From contig NZ_JHZZ01000001.1 in NCBI RefSeq assembly GCF_000687935.1, positions 62,001-126,000 on the forward strand: 64,000 nucleotides of DNA, given 5' to 3'. The notes under the pieces were generated by a model. The model was not told the origin of the DNA, did no database searches, and worked only from the letters and a program-made list of their open reading frames with translations. The position numbers were made by a program, and so were the translations under genes. This stretch comes from Polaribacter sp. Hel_I_88 (GTDB lineage Bacteria > Bacteroidota > Bacteroidia > Flavobacteriales > Flavobacteriaceae). Below are positions 50,039-59,575 of the stretch, piece after piece (the first letter of the stretch is position 1; each line of letters begins with the position of its first letter).

Positions 50039-51766
50039 ATGGAAATAGAAAGCAAATTACATCTGGTAGATTGGATAATTTTAGCGACAACCTTACTTTT
50101 TATTGTAGGTTATGGAACGTATGTAACCAGAAAAAACAGCAACGTAACTGATTATATTAAAGGTGGAAGTGATTCAAAATGGTGGACAATTGGCTTATCA
50201 GTTATGGCAACTCAAGCCAGTGCCATTACGTTTTTATCTACTCCAGGACAAGCATTTCATAGTGGAATGGGTTTTGTGCAATTCTATTTTGGGTTGCCAA
50301 TTGCCATGGTTATTATTTGCGTGGTTTTTATTCCTATTTATCACAAATTAAAAGTTTATACAGCCTACGAATTTTTAGAAGGAAGATTCGATTTAAAAAC
50401 ACGAAGTTTAGCTGCAATTTTATTCTTAATTCAACGTGGTTTGGCTGCTGGAATTACCATTTTTGCGCCTGCAATTATTTTAAGCGCAGTTTTAGGTTGG
50501 GATTTAATGACCTTGAATATTATTATCGGGTTTTTGGTAATTATTTACACAGTTTCTGGAGGCACAAAAGCTGTAAATGTTACTCAAAAACAACAAATGA
50601 TTATCATTTTTATAGGAATGTTGATTGCATTTTTTATGATTATGAGTCAGCTTCCTGAAAATATTACGTTTACAAATGCACTTGAAATTGCTGGAGCAAG
50701 CAATAAAATGGAAGTGTTAGATTTTTCTTTCGATTTGAGTAATAGATACACAGTTTGGACAGGGATTTTGGGAGGAACGTTTTTAATGTTGTCCTATTTT
50801 GGAACGGATCAAAGTCAAGTGCAGCGTTATTTGTCTGGGAAATCTGTGAGAGAAAGTCAGTTAGGTTTAATTTTTAACGGTCTTTTAAAAGTGCCAATGC
50901 AGTTTTTTATTTTGTTGATTGGTGTGATGGTTTTTGTGTTTTATCAATTTAATCCTGCTCCTTTAAATTTTAATCCTGGTGCAAATATTGAGGTTCAGAA
51001 ATCTAAATATGTTGAGGAATATAAGGCTTTAGAGCAAGAACACATCAATATAGAAAATAGTAAAAAAGCACTTTTTTTGGATGGTTTTCAAGTGGAAGAA
51101 AAACAACAAGTTCAAGAGTTAAATGAAAGAGATTTGGCTGTTAAAGCAAAATCGAAAGCCATTATTGATAAACTTGATGAAGAAAATTTATTAGAGAAAA
51201 TAGAATCGAATGATAAAGATTATGTGTTTATTCATTTTATTTTAAATAATTTACCAAGAGGTTTAATTGGTTTGTTATTGGCTGTAATTTTATCTGCAGC
51301 AATGTCATCTACAGCATCCGAATTAAATGCGTTAGCTGGCACAACTGCCATGGATTTATACAAACGAAATGTAAAAGGAGAAAAAAGTGATGATCATTTT
51401 GTAAAAGCCTCTAAATGGTTCACGTTAGCTTGGGGAATTATTGCCATTTCTGTGGCTTGTATTGCAGATTTGTTTGATAATTTAATTCAATTGGTTAATA
51501 TTATTGGATCCATATTTTATGGAAATGTTTTAGGGATTTTTCTATTGGCATTTTTTGTGAAATTTGTGAGAGGAAATGCTGTTTTTATTGCAGCATTAAT
51601 TACGCAAATTATTATTATTACTGTTTACTTTTTAGATTGGTTACCTTATTTATGGCTCAATTTATTAGGTTGTGCTTTGGTTATGGGAATTGCAATTATT
51701 TTGCAAACCTTTATTCCAACAAAAGATAAAATTGAGGAAGATTTGGAAGCTATTGGCTTGGATTAA
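50039..51766 (+). CDS. Sodium:solute symporter family protein
   Basis: A 575-residue SSS transporter with about 13 membrane helices, probably taking up a sugar or small solute with Na+. TYVTRKNSNVTDYIKGGSDSKWW, SAITFLSTPGQAFHSGMGFVQ and YTVSGGTKAVNVTQKQQM are typical of the solute-binding and gate regions, and FGTDQSQVQRYLSGKS is the SSS signature. It has a hydrophilic, coiled-coil-like insertion of about 75 residues (about 320-395) between membrane helices. It follows the 35-residue ORF with a 3-bp gap. Confidence 0.92.
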   Translation: MEIESKLHLVDWIILATTLLFIVGYGTYVTRKNSNVTDYIKGGSDSKWWTIGLSVMATQASAITFLSTPGQAFHSGMGFVQFYFGLPIAMVIICVVFIPIYHKLKVYTAYEFLEGRFDLKTRSLAAILFLIQRGLAAGITIFAPAIILSAVLGWDLMTLNIIIGFLVIIYTVSGGTKAVNVTQKQQMIIIFIGMLIAFFMIMSQLPENITFTNALEIAGASNKMEVLDFSFDLSNRYTVWTGILGGTFLMLSYFGTDQSQVQRYLSGKSVRESQLGLIFNGLLKVPMQFFILLIGVMVFVFYQFNPAPLNFNPGANIEVQKSKYVEEYKALEQEHINIENSKKALFLDGFQVEEKQQVQELNERDLAVKAKSKAIIDKLDEENLLEKIESNDKDYVFIHFILNNLPRGLIGLLLAVILSAAMSSTASELNALAGTTAMDLYKRNVKGEKSDDHFVKASKWFTLAWGIIAISVACIADLFDNLIQLVNIIGSIFYGNVLGIFLLAFFVKFVRGNAVFIAALITQIIIITVYFLDWLPYLWLNLLGCALVMGIAIILQTFIPTKDKIEEDLEAIGLD

Positions 51767-51840
51767 TCAAATTTTCAGAGCTGAAAAAATCTTTATGAAA
51801 AACTCAAGATATTAATTTGACAAAAAAATAAAAAGCACTA

Positions 51841-51894
51841 ATTCACGAATTTTTATTTGGAATTTTTAATGTTTTAAAAGTTTTATTCGTGAGT
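51841..51894. repeat. Inverted repeat before the oxidoreductase gene
   Basis: ATTCACGAAT (51841-51850) and ATTCGTGAGT (51885-51894) match over 9 of 10 positions with a 34-bp loop. It may be a decayed intergenic repeat or a weak terminator after the symporter. Confidence 0.4.
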
Positions 51895-51919
51895 TCGTGA
51901 CATTTCAAAAAAAATATTT

Positions 51920-52891
51920 ATGGAAAAAAGAACAATTAAATGGGGAATTATTGGTTTAGGCAAAATCGCCAATAAGTTTGCAACAGATTTAGCAACCATA
52001 GAACATGCAGAATTAGTTGCTGTAGCTTCTCGAAGTCAAGAAAATGCAAATGATTTTGCTAAAAAATACAATGCAGAAAAAGCTTATAATTCTTATGAAG
52101 CTTTAGCTAAAGATGTTGAAGTAGATGCTGTGTATATTGCAACTCCACACAGTTTTCATAAAGAGCATGCTATTTTATGTTTGCAAAATAAAAAAGCAGT
52201 TTTATGCGAAAAACCTTTTGCAATGAATTTACAAGATGTTTCAGAAATGATTGCTGTCGCCAAAGAAAATGACACGCTACTAATGGAGGCTTTATGGACG
52301 TATTTTTTACCTCACTTTAATTTTGTTTTAGAAATTATACAACAAGAAAAATTCGGAAAGCTACAAGAACTAAAAGCAGATTTTGGTTTTTATACACCTT
52401 ATAATACAGATAGTAGAGTTTTTAAGAAAGAAGTTGGTGGAGGCAGTTTATTAGACATTGGTATTTATCCAATTTTTGCAGCTTTATCAACTTTAGGCAA
52501 ACCAAAAAACATCGAAGCAGAAGCTACATTTTTTAAAAACGGAGCAGATTCAAGTTGCTCTATGATTTTTGAATATGAAAATTCAAAAGCCTATTTAAAA
52601 AGTACACTGTTAGAAGAAACGCCAACTGAGGCTATTTTTACGTTTGACGATGCCATTGTAAAAATAAACACACAATTTCATGAACCTTCCAATGTTACCA
52701 TTATAAAAGATGGTAAACAAGAAACCATCGATTTTGGGTACAATACTATTGGTTATAATTACGAAACCGAACATTTTAATCAACTAATTAGAGAAAACAA
52801 AAAAGAAAGTACTATAATGACTTTTGAGTTTTCTAAATCTTTAATGAATACTTTGGATGACGTTCGAAAAGTTATTGGTTTGGAGTATTAA
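51920..52891 (+). CDS. Gfo/Idh/MocA family oxidoreductase
   Basis: A 323-residue NAD(P)-dependent oxidoreductase. The Rossmann motif IIGLGKIANKF is followed by AVASRSQENANDFA, DAVYIATPHSFHKEHA and the catalytic Lys in LCEKPFAMN. The C-terminal half is the alpha/beta substrate domain with GGGSLLDIGIYP, holding the catalytic Asp of the family. The likely substrate is a sugar or inositol-type polyol; a specific assignment is not possible. It overlaps the next gene by 4 bp at the stop codons (convergent). Confidence 0.92.
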   Translation: MEKRTIKWGIIGLGKIANKFATDLATIEHAELVAVASRSQENANDFAKKYNAEKAYNSYEALAKDVEVDAVYIATPHSFHKEHAILCLQNKKAVLCEKPFAMNLQDVSEMIAVAKENDTLLMEALWTYFLPHFNFVLEIIQQEKFGKLQELKADFGFYTPYNTDSRVFKKEVGGGSLLDIGIYPIFAALSTLGKPKNIEAEATFFKNGADSSCSMIFEYENSKAYLKSTLLEETPTEAIFTFDDAIVKINTQFHEPSNVTIIKDGKQETIDFGYNTIGYNYETEHFNQLIRENKKESTIMTFEFSKSLMNTLDDVRKVIGLEY

Positions 52892-53877
52892 CGTACTTCA
52901 TTCGTCAAACCCTCACCATTTTCAAACTCTTTAATATTATTTAAAGTAGTAGTCGTTATTTCTGTCATCGCTTCTCTTGTAAAAAAAGCTTGATGAGAAG
53001 TAATCAACACATTAGGAAAACTATTTAACCTCATTAACAAATCGTCTTTAATTATGCTTTCTGATAAATCATTGAAAAAAACATTTTCTTCTTGCTCATA
53101 AACATCGATTCCTAAAAAAGCAATTTTTTTAGACTTTAAACCTGCAATTACATCTTTTGTATTTACTAATGCACCTCTACTTGTGTTTACCAACAAAACA
53201 CCTTTTTTCATTTTTCCGATAGAACTTTTATCAACTATATGTTTTGTATGTTGATTTAAAGGACAATGAAGCGAAATAACATCACTTTTATTAAAAAGCG
53301 CATCCAAAGAAACATATTGAACACCCTTTTTTTCTAATTCCTCATTTTTATTGATATCATAAGCCAAAACCTCACAACCAAAACCCTTTGCAATGTTACA
53401 AAATGCAGCTCCTATTTTCCCTGTTCCAATAACGCCTACAACTTTTTTATGCAGATTAAAACCAATTAAATTTGTTAACGAAAAATTACCTTCTCTAACT
53501 CTATTATAAGCTTTATGTGTTTTCCTGTTGAGTGTTAAAATGAGCGCCATTGCATGTTCTGCAACAGCTTCTGGACTATAAGCTGGTACTCTTACAACTT
53601 TTATATTATTTTGTTTACAAGCATCTAAATCTACATTATTAAAACCTGCACATCTTAAAGCTATTAATTTTACACCTTTTTTTGCAATAACTTCAACCGT
53701 TTTTTTGTTCATTACATCATTTACAAACACACAAACTGCGTCAAAATCTTTAGTTAGGTTTGCTGTATTAGGTTTTAAACTTGTTTCAAAATAAGATATT
53801 TTTATATCATATTCTTTTTTGAATTTATCAAAATACTCTTTATCATAAGGTTTTGTACTAAAAACGGCTAGTTTCAT
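52888..53877 (-). CDS. D-2-hydroxyacid dehydrogenase, D-lactate dehydrogenase-like
   Basis: A 329-residue D-isomer 2-hydroxyacid dehydrogenase of the LdhA type. IALRCAGFNNVDLDAC, the NAD-binding GVIGTGKIGAAFCNIAKGF, HCPLNQHTKHI, the catalytic-Arg block VNTSRGALVNT, the Glu region GIDVYEQEE and the His region TSHQAFFT are all present. It probably reduces pyruvate to D-lactate. It is convergent with the oxidoreductase gene. Confidence 0.92.
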   Translation of the reverse strand: MKLAVFSTKPYDKEYFDKFKKEYDIKISYFETSLKPNTANLTKDFDAVCVFVNDVMNKKTVEVIAKKGVKLIALRCAGFNNVDLDACKQNNIKVVRVPAYSPEAVAEHAMALILTLNRKTHKAYNRVREGNFSLTNLIGFNLHKKVVGVIGTGKIGAAFCNIAKGFGCEVLAYDINKNEELEKKGVQYVSLDALFNKSDVISLHCPLNQHTKHIVDKSSIGKMKKGVLLVNTSRGALVNTKDVIAGLKSKKIAFLGIDVYEQEENVFFNDLSESIIKDDLLMRLNSFPNVLITSHQAFFTREAMTEITTTTLNNIKEFENGEGLTNEVR

Positions 53878-53920
53878 TTTCTGTTTATTTTTAAAACTAA
53901 TTTAGTTAAAATTAATTTAC

Positions 53921-53957
53921 AAAAAAAAAATCTCAAGCATAAACTTGAGACTTTTTA
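53921..53957 (-). terminator. Terminator of the DUF2911 gene
   Basis: TCTCAAG (53931-53937) pairs with CTTGAGA (53944-53950). On the minus strand it is followed by ten T, complementary to the A-run at 53921-53930. Confidence 0.85.
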
Positions 53958-53980
53958 TTTTTTTAATAGAAAGTTACAAT

Positions 53981-54829
53981 TTACATTGCTCCCCATTCTT
54001 TTAAAGATGCTTTGTTCATTTTTACATAACCAGCATTATTAGCTTTTTCAGCATATTCTAAAGATTTTTTTGCAGCAGCAATGGCACCTTTAGTATTCCC
54101 AGCTTTTGCATGGATTAAAGATTGCTGACGTAAAAACCAAAATTTTGGAGCATCAGCAGTCATTTCTACAGCTTTATCAATCCAAGTTTGTGCTTGTTTA
54201 ATGTCTTTATCTGCTTCTAAATAATATACTGCAGCTGCATACATATCCTGTGCAGAAGGTCCAGCCATTAAAGCAGTAATTTGCTTAGAAACCATTGAAT
54301 CTGTTGGCACTTCAAACTTAAAAGGTACGTAAACGTTTTCCCACATAATTCCTAAAACAGCAGAATTGTTGGTTAAGTCGTCAAAAGTAATGGTAAAAGT
54401 TTCAATTGGCATTGGCATATCGTAAGGAGTTACAGTTACTTTTGCAGCAACTTTAGTTTCATCCCACTTTGCAGGAGCTCCCCAATTTGATGCGTCTGTG
54501 TATAACATTACATCCCAAGTTTCTTTTCCAGGAATGGTATACAAAGCGTACGTTCCTGCTTTTAACATTTTACCATCTACCATAAAATCTGTAGAAAAAG
54601 TAAGTTTTGTGTTTGCATTTGCGCCTGTTCTCCAAACTTTTCCATAATCTTCTAAACCTCCAAAAATGGTTCTACCTTTCATGCTTGGTCTTGAATATTC
54701 TAAAGTTACGTCTGTTAAACCAACTGTTTGTTCCGTTTTTTGAGATGGACTTGGTGCTGGTGTTTTAATTTGTGCAGTTGCAGAAAAAGCAAAAGCTGCT
54801 ACAAATAATGATAGTATAATTTTTTTCAT
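53981..54829 (-). CDS. DUF2911 domain protein with C-terminal helical repeats
   Basis: A 282-residue exported protein with a signal peptide (KKIILSLFVAAFAFSATAQ). The DUF2911 domain covers residues about 25-170, with VTLEYSRPSMKGRTIFGGL, YGKVWRTGANANTKLTFS and LKAGTYALYTIPG. The C-terminal third (about 190-280) has TPR-like helix pairs: ADKDIKQAQTWIDKAVEMT and AGNTKGAIAAAKKSLEYA. The function of DUF2911 is not known to me. It has its own terminator. Confidence 0.9.
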   Translation of the reverse strand: MKKIILSLFVAAFAFSATAQIKTPAPSPSQKTEQTVGLTDVTLEYSRPSMKGRTIFGGLEDYGKVWRTGANANTKLTFSTDFMVDGKMLKAGTYALYTIPGKETWDVMLYTDASNWGAPAKWDETKVAAKVTVTPYDMPMPIETFTITFDDLTNNSAVLGIMWENVYVPFKFEVPTDSMVSKQITALMAGPSAQDMYAAAVYYLEADKDIKQAQTWIDKAVEMTADAPKFWFLRQQSLIHAKAGNTKGAIAAAKKSLEYAEKANNAGYVKMNKASLKEWGAM

Positions 54830-54917
54830 AATGAGTGAGTTATTTAATTTATAATAATATCAAAATTACGATTTAGAAAAAATAGAAATGTTAACAAAAG
54901 CCTAAATTAAGGGGTTG

Positions 54918-54925
54918 TATCTTTG
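54918..54925 (+). promoter_or_regulatory. -7 element for the YeeZ-like gene
   Basis: TATCTTTG, 30 bp before the ATG at 54956. No clear -33 element is present. Confidence 0.5.
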
Positions 54926-54955
54926 TAGGTATTCAACAAAAATAACATTACATCT

Positions 54956-55720
54956 ATGAATAAAATAAGCATTTTAGGTTGTGGCTGGTTAGGGAAATCT
55001 CTGGCAATTTCCTTGATAAATCGAGGATATTCTGTTAAAGGTTCTACAACATCCGAAGAGAAATTAGAGTTGTTAGAAATGAATAACATAGAACCTTATT
55101 TGGTTGACATTAGCGATTTTGAAGCAGATGATAGTTTCCTAAATTCCGATATTTTAATTGTAGCCATAACTTCTAAAGATATAAATGGTTTTGAACGTTT
55201 AATTGCTCAAATTGAAGAATCGCCAATTCAAAAAGTGATTTTTATAAGTTCTACTTCTGTGTATGATAAATTGAATAAAGTAGTCACAGAGGAAGATGCA
55301 GTACTTGAAGATAATCCTTTAGTAAAAATTGAAAATCTATTTAGAGAAAATACATTATTCGAAACAACAATTATTCGTTTTGCGGGTTTGTTTGGTGATG
55401 AAAGACACCCAGCAAATTGGTTTAAAAACGGAAAGAAAATTCCACAACCAGAAGGTTTTGTGAACATGATTCATAAAGAAGATTGTATCGAAATTATTCA
55501 GGAAATTATTGCTCAAGATTGTTGGAATAGAACTTTTAACGCGTGCTCAAATCATCACCCAACAAGAAGAGAGTTTTATACTTTAGCGAAATTAAGTCAC
55601 GATTTTGAAGCTCCAGAATTCGAAGAAAATGAAAATTATGAATGGAAAATTATTAGCTCTAAAAAAATACAAGACGTTTTAGGCTATACTTTTATTCATG
55701 ATGATTTGTTAAGTATTTAA
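54956..55720 (+). CDS. NAD(P)-binding epimerase-like protein (YeeZ-type)
   Basis: A 254-residue extended-SDR/epimerase-like protein: ISILGCGWLGKSLAISLI is the NAD-binding Gly-rich start, FISSTSVYD the mid-fold signature and RFAGLFGDERHPANWF the substrate-domain block. E. coli YeeZ is the nearest named relative. The catalytic Tyr-Lys pair of classical SDRs is not evident, so activity is uncertain. A -7 element sits upstream and the VOC gene follows 54 bp later. Confidence 0.85.
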   Translation: MNKISILGCGWLGKSLAISLINRGYSVKGSTTSEEKLELLEMNNIEPYLVDISDFEADDSFLNSDILIVAITSKDINGFERLIAQIEESPIQKVIFISSTSVYDKLNKVVTEEDAVLEDNPLVKIENLFRENTLFETTIIRFAGLFGDERHPANWFKNGKKIPQPEGFVNMIHKEDCIEIIQEIIAQDCWNRTFNACSNHHPTRREFYTLAKLSHDFEAPEFEENENYEWKIISSKKIQDVLGYTFIHDDLLSI

Positions 55721-55774
55721 AATTTTGTATTTTTATTTTGATTAGAAAAATCGAAAAACTTAAACTTATTTTAA

Positions 55775-56191
55775 ATGATACAACCTTTTCATATTGCCAT
55801 TCCTGTTCAGAATTTAGAACCTTGCAGAACATTTTACAGAGATATTTTAAATTGCTCTGAAGGCAGATCTACAGAAAATTGGGTCGATTTCAATTTCTTT
55901 GGTCATCAATTAGTAATTCATCAAAAAGACGATTTTAAGCCACAAAGAATCTCAAATCCTGTAGATGGTTTTGATGTTCCTGTGCCTCATTTTGGTGTTG
56001 TTTTAACTTGGGAAGATTGGCATAATTTAGCAGACAGATTAAAAGCTGCCAACACAAAGTTTGAAATTGAACCTTGTATTCGTTTTAAAGGAAAAGTGGG
56101 TGAACAAGCAACTATGTTTTTTAAAGATCCAGAAAATAATGCTTTAGAGTTTAAAGCTTTTCAAGATATTGGGCAATTGTTTGCTAAATAG
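55775..56191 (+). CDS. VOC (glyoxalase/dioxygenase) family protein
   Basis: A 138-residue protein of the vicinal oxygen chelate fold. [21 protein letters not shown] starts the first beta-alpha-beta-beta-beta module with a metal-ligand His, and [18 protein letters not shown] starts the second. [15 protein letters not shown] closes it with the usual Glu ligand. The three expected ligands (His6, His in PHFG, Glu near the end) are present. It may be a glyoxalase or dioxygenase; the substrate is unknown. Confidence 0.9.
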   Translation: MIQPFHIAIPVQNLEPCRTFYRDILNCSEGRSTENWVDFNFFGHQLVIHQKDDFKPQRISNPVDGFDVPVPHFGVVLTWEDWHNLADRLKAANTKFEIEPCIRFKGKVGEQATMFFKDPENNALEFKAFQDIGQLFAK

Positions 56192-56265
56192 CTTCTTTAT
56201 TTTTTTCGTAGTTATTTTTAATTTGATTTTTTTATCTTTAGAAAATAAACCAAACTACAAATATT

Positions 56266-59200
56266 ATGAAAAAAATTATCCTTCTTTTTTCTTTAATCCT
56301 CAGTTATTCAAGTTTTTCTCAAGGCACAAGATTGTTAAGGCAACCCACATTATCAAATACTGATGTTGTTTTTGTGTATGGAGCAGATTTATGGAAAGTG
56401 CCAATAAATGGTGGAAATGCTGTTCGTTTAACAAGTGATGAGGGCGAAGAATCCAATCCAAAATTTTCTAAAGATGGACAGTGGATTGCTTTTACAGCAG
56501 AATATGATGGAAATACAGATGTTTATCTAGTTCCTGCAATTGGTGGCGAACCAAAAAGATTAACCTACCACTCTGCAGCAGATATTGTGCAAGGTTGGAC
56601 TCCTGATGGAAAAATATTGTTCAGATCTAACAGGGAATCTAAACCTACACAGACTAATAAATTCTTTACAATTTCTACGGAAGGTGGCATGCCAGAATCT
56701 TTTGAGATTCCAAGAGCTGCTTTTGGAGAAATTTCTGAAGACAATAAATACATTGCCTATACTCCTATTACAAGTTGGGATGCTGAATGGAGAAATTACA
56801 GAGGTGGACAAGCAATGCCAATTTGGATTGTAGATTTAAAAACCAAAGAATTGATAAAAACTCCACAAAAAGATGGAGAAAGACATGTAAATCCTGTTTG
56901 GTTTAATGGAGATGTTTATTACATTTCAGAAAGAGATTATACTGCAAATATTTGGTCTTACAACATCAACACAAAAACAGAAACTCAAGTTACATTTCAC
57001 AAAAAATTTGATGTTAAAAATCTTGATGCTAATAAAAACGGAATTGTTTACGAACAAGGAAGTTATTTACATTTCTTAAACCCAGAAACCAAAGAAACCA
57101 AACAAATTATAGTTACTGTTAAAGGAGATTTAAACTATTCAAGAACAAGATGGATGAACGTTACTGGTAGAAACTTAACAAATCCTAACGTTTCGCCAAA
57201 TGGAAAAAGAGCCATTTTTGAATATCGAGGAGAAATTTTTACCATTCCTAAAGAAAACGGAACTTGGAGAAACTTAACAAACTCCTCTGGAGTTGCAGAT
57301 CGTTCTCCAATTTGGTCTCCAAAAGGCGATAAAGTCGCTTGGTTTTCTGATAAAAATGGAGAATATGAAATGGTTTTAGCAGATCAAAATGGCGATAATC
57401 AAGAATATATAAAACTACCAAATCCTACTTTTTATTTTCAGCCAGATTGGTCTCCAGATGGAAAACACATTGCTTATACAGATACTAATTTTGTAATTTG
57501 GATTATCAATATTGATACTAAAAAAATTACGAAAGTAGATGCTGATGGTTTTGCACATCCAAACCGAACTATGAATCCAAAATTTTCTCCAGATAGTGAT
57601 TGGATTGCCTACGCAAAACAGAATGACAATAGTTTTAAATCTATTTATGCGTATCAAATTAGTACACAAAAAATTATTCAAATTACAGATCCAATTGCAG
57701 ATGCAATTTGTCCAGTTTGGGATGCTTCAGGAAAATATATTTACACCTTAGCAAGTACAGATTATGGATTGCAAACGGGTTGGTTAGATATGAGTTCTTA
57801 TGATCCAAGTGTCACAAGATCTTTATATACAGTAGTTTTAAATTCAACAGACAAAGCACCAACATTACCAAAAACAGATGAAGAATCTTTAGAAAAAGAG
57901 AAGGCTAATGATGATAAAAAAGACAAGAAAGATGACAAAAAATCATCCGAAGAACATAAAACCATTATTGATGAAAAAGGATTATTTGATAGAGCTGTTG
58001 TGTTAGATTTACCTGCAAGAAATTATGTAGCTTTATTAAAAGGCCCAAAAAACAAAGTTTTTATAGCAGAATCTATTCTTAATGATAATGGTTTAACCTT
58101 ACATTCTTATGATGTTGCTAAAGAAAAAGCGACAGTTTTTGCTACAGGAGTTTCTTCTATGAATGCTTCTAATGATAGAGAATCCATATTGCTTTCTAAA
58201 AGAGGAAATTGGAGTTTAAACAAAACGAGTGCAGAAAAAGCTGGAAAAGAATCTTTAAATACAAATCTTAAAATTAAAGTTGATCCAAAAGCAGAAGCAC
58301 ATCAAATTTTTAAAGAAGGTTGGAGATATATGCGTGATTTTCTATACGTAGATAACGTGCATGGAGCGCCTTGGAACGACATTTACGAATGGTATGCTCC
58401 TTGGATAAATGATGTAAAACACAGAAGCGATTTGAATTATGTGGTTGATATAATGAGTGGTGAAGTGGCTATTGGACATTCGTATGTTTCTGGTGGAGAT
58501 TTACCAAATATTGATAGAGTTCCTGTTGGCTTGTTAGGTGCAGATTTTGAAAAGAAAGACGGATTTTATCGTTTTGCTAAAATTTATAATGGCGAACGTT
58601 GGAATCCTTCCATAAAAGCTCCTTTGGGAATTCCTGGAATTAATGTAAATGAAGGCGATTATTTAATTGAAATTAATGGAATTGCTTTAACATCAAACAT
58701 GAATCCTTATAAACTTTTAGAGCAAACTGCTGGAAGAGAAATCTATATTAAAGTAAATGATAAACCATCCACAAAAGATGCAAGAACAGTTTTGATTACT
58801 CCAACTTATAGCGAAAGAAATTTACGTTTTATAGAATGGGTCGAAGGTAATAGAAGAAAAGTTGATGAACTTTCTAAAGGAAAATTAGCATATGTGTATG
58901 TTCCAAATACTAGCAACCCTGGTTTTACATCTTTCAACAGATATTACTTTTCTCAACAAGATAAAAAAGGTGTTGTGATTGATGAAAGAAATAATGGTGG
59001 TGGTTCTGCTGCAGATTATATGATTGATATTATGTCTAGAGAAGTAGTTGGTTACTTTAATAGCAAATCTGAAAGTAGAAAACCTTGGACAACACCAATG
59101 GCTGGAATTTGGGGTCCAAAAGTGATGATTATAAATGAAAGAGCTGGTTCAGGTGGAGATTTACTTCCTTATATGTTTAAGGAGAAAAATTTAGGTCCAT

Positions 59201-59520
59201 TAGTGGGGACTAAAACTTGGGGTGGCTTAGTTGGAACTTGGGATACACCACCTTTTATTGATGGAGGAAGAATGGTGGCTCCAAGAGGTGGTTTCTATGA
59301 TGTTGATGGAAATTGGGCTGTTGAAGGAGAAGGAGTTGCTCCAGATATTGAAGTGCATCAAACACCAAAAGAAGTCTTGGCAGGACAAGACCCTCAGTTA
59401 GAAAAAGCAGTAGAAGAAGCTTTACGATTGTTGAATTTGAATGAATTTAAAATGAAACCAGAACCCAAAGCACCAATTCGTTCTAAAAGACCAAAAGGCT
59501 ATAAAAATTCTGATAATTAG
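56266..59520 (+). CDS. Tricorn-like S41 protease with beta-propeller
   Basis: A 1084-residue exported protease (signal peptide KKIILLFSLILSYSSFSQG). Residues about 20-500 hold WD40/TolB-like propeller repeats (for example SNPKFSKDGQWIAFTAEYDG). A Lys/Asp-rich linker (about 545-570) follows, then a PDZ region (about 780-860, EGDYLIEINGIALTS) and an S41 catalytic domain with NERAGSGGD (Ser962 the nucleophile). It probably degrades peptides in the periplasm, taking them through the propeller. A strong terminator follows. Confidence 0.93.
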   Translation: MKKIILLFSLILSYSSFSQGTRLLRQPTLSNTDVVFVYGADLWKVPINGGNAVRLTSDEGEESNPKFSKDGQWIAFTAEYDGNTDVYLVPAIGGEPKRLTYHSAADIVQGWTPDGKILFRSNRESKPTQTNKFFTISTEGGMPESFEIPRAAFGEISEDNKYIAYTPITSWDAEWRNYRGGQAMPIWIVDLKTKELIKTPQKDGERHVNPVWFNGDVYYISERDYTANIWSYNINTKTETQVTFHKKFDVKNLDANKNGIVYEQGSYLHFLNPETKETKQIIVTVKGDLNYSRTRWMNVTGRNLTNPNVSPNGKRAIFEYRGEIFTIPKENGTWRNLTNSSGVADRSPIWSPKGDKVAWFSDKNGEYEMVLADQNGDNQEYIKLPNPTFYFQPDWSPDGKHIAYTDTNFVIWIINIDTKKITKVDADGFAHPNRTMNPKFSPDSDWIAYAKQNDNSFKSIYAYQISTQKIIQITDPIADAICPVWDASGKYIYTLASTDYGLQTGWLDMSSYDPSVTRSLYTVVLNSTDKAPTLPKTDEESLEKEKANDDKKDKKDDKKSSEEHKTIIDEKGLFDRAVVLDLPARNYVALLKGPKNKVFIAESILNDNGLTLHSYDVAKEKATVFATGVSSMNASNDRESILLSKRGNWSLNKTSAEKAGKESLNTNLKIKVDPKAEAHQIFKEGWRYMRDFLYVDNVHGAPWNDIYEWYAPWINDVKHRSDLNYVVDIMSGEVAIGHSYVSGGDLPNIDRVPVGLLGADFEKKDGFYRFAKIYNGERWNPSIKAPLGIPGINVNEGDYLIEINGIALTSNMNPYKLLEQTAGREIYIKVNDKPSTKDARTVLITPTYSERNLRFIEWVEGNRRKVDELSKGKLAYVYVPNTSNPGFTSFNRYYFSQQDKKGVVIDERNNGGGSAADYMIDIMSREVVGYFNSKSESRKPWTTPMAGIWGPKVMIINERAGSGGDLLPYMFKEKNLGPLVGTKTWGGLVGTWDTPPFIDGGRMVAPRGGFYDVDGNWAVEGEGVAPDIEVHQTPKEVLAGQDPQLEKAVEEALRLLNLNEFKMKPEPKAPIRSKRPKGYKNSDN

Positions 59521-59527
59521 CATATTT

Positions 59528-59560
59528 AAACGGATTATTTTTAAAAAATAATCCGTTTTT
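59528..59560 (+). terminator. Rho-independent terminator after the tricorn-like gene
   Basis: AAACGGATTATT (59528-59539) and AATAATCCGTTT (59547-59558) form a 12-bp perfect stem, followed by T-run. Confidence 0.9.
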
Positions 59561-59575
59561 TAAATTACTTTATTT

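Noticed and set aside
51779..51815. CAGAGCTGAAAAAATCT as a third D-element
   Set aside because: It shares about 15 bp with the 28920-28960 sequence but lacks the palindromic GGAGCG part, so it is too weak to call.
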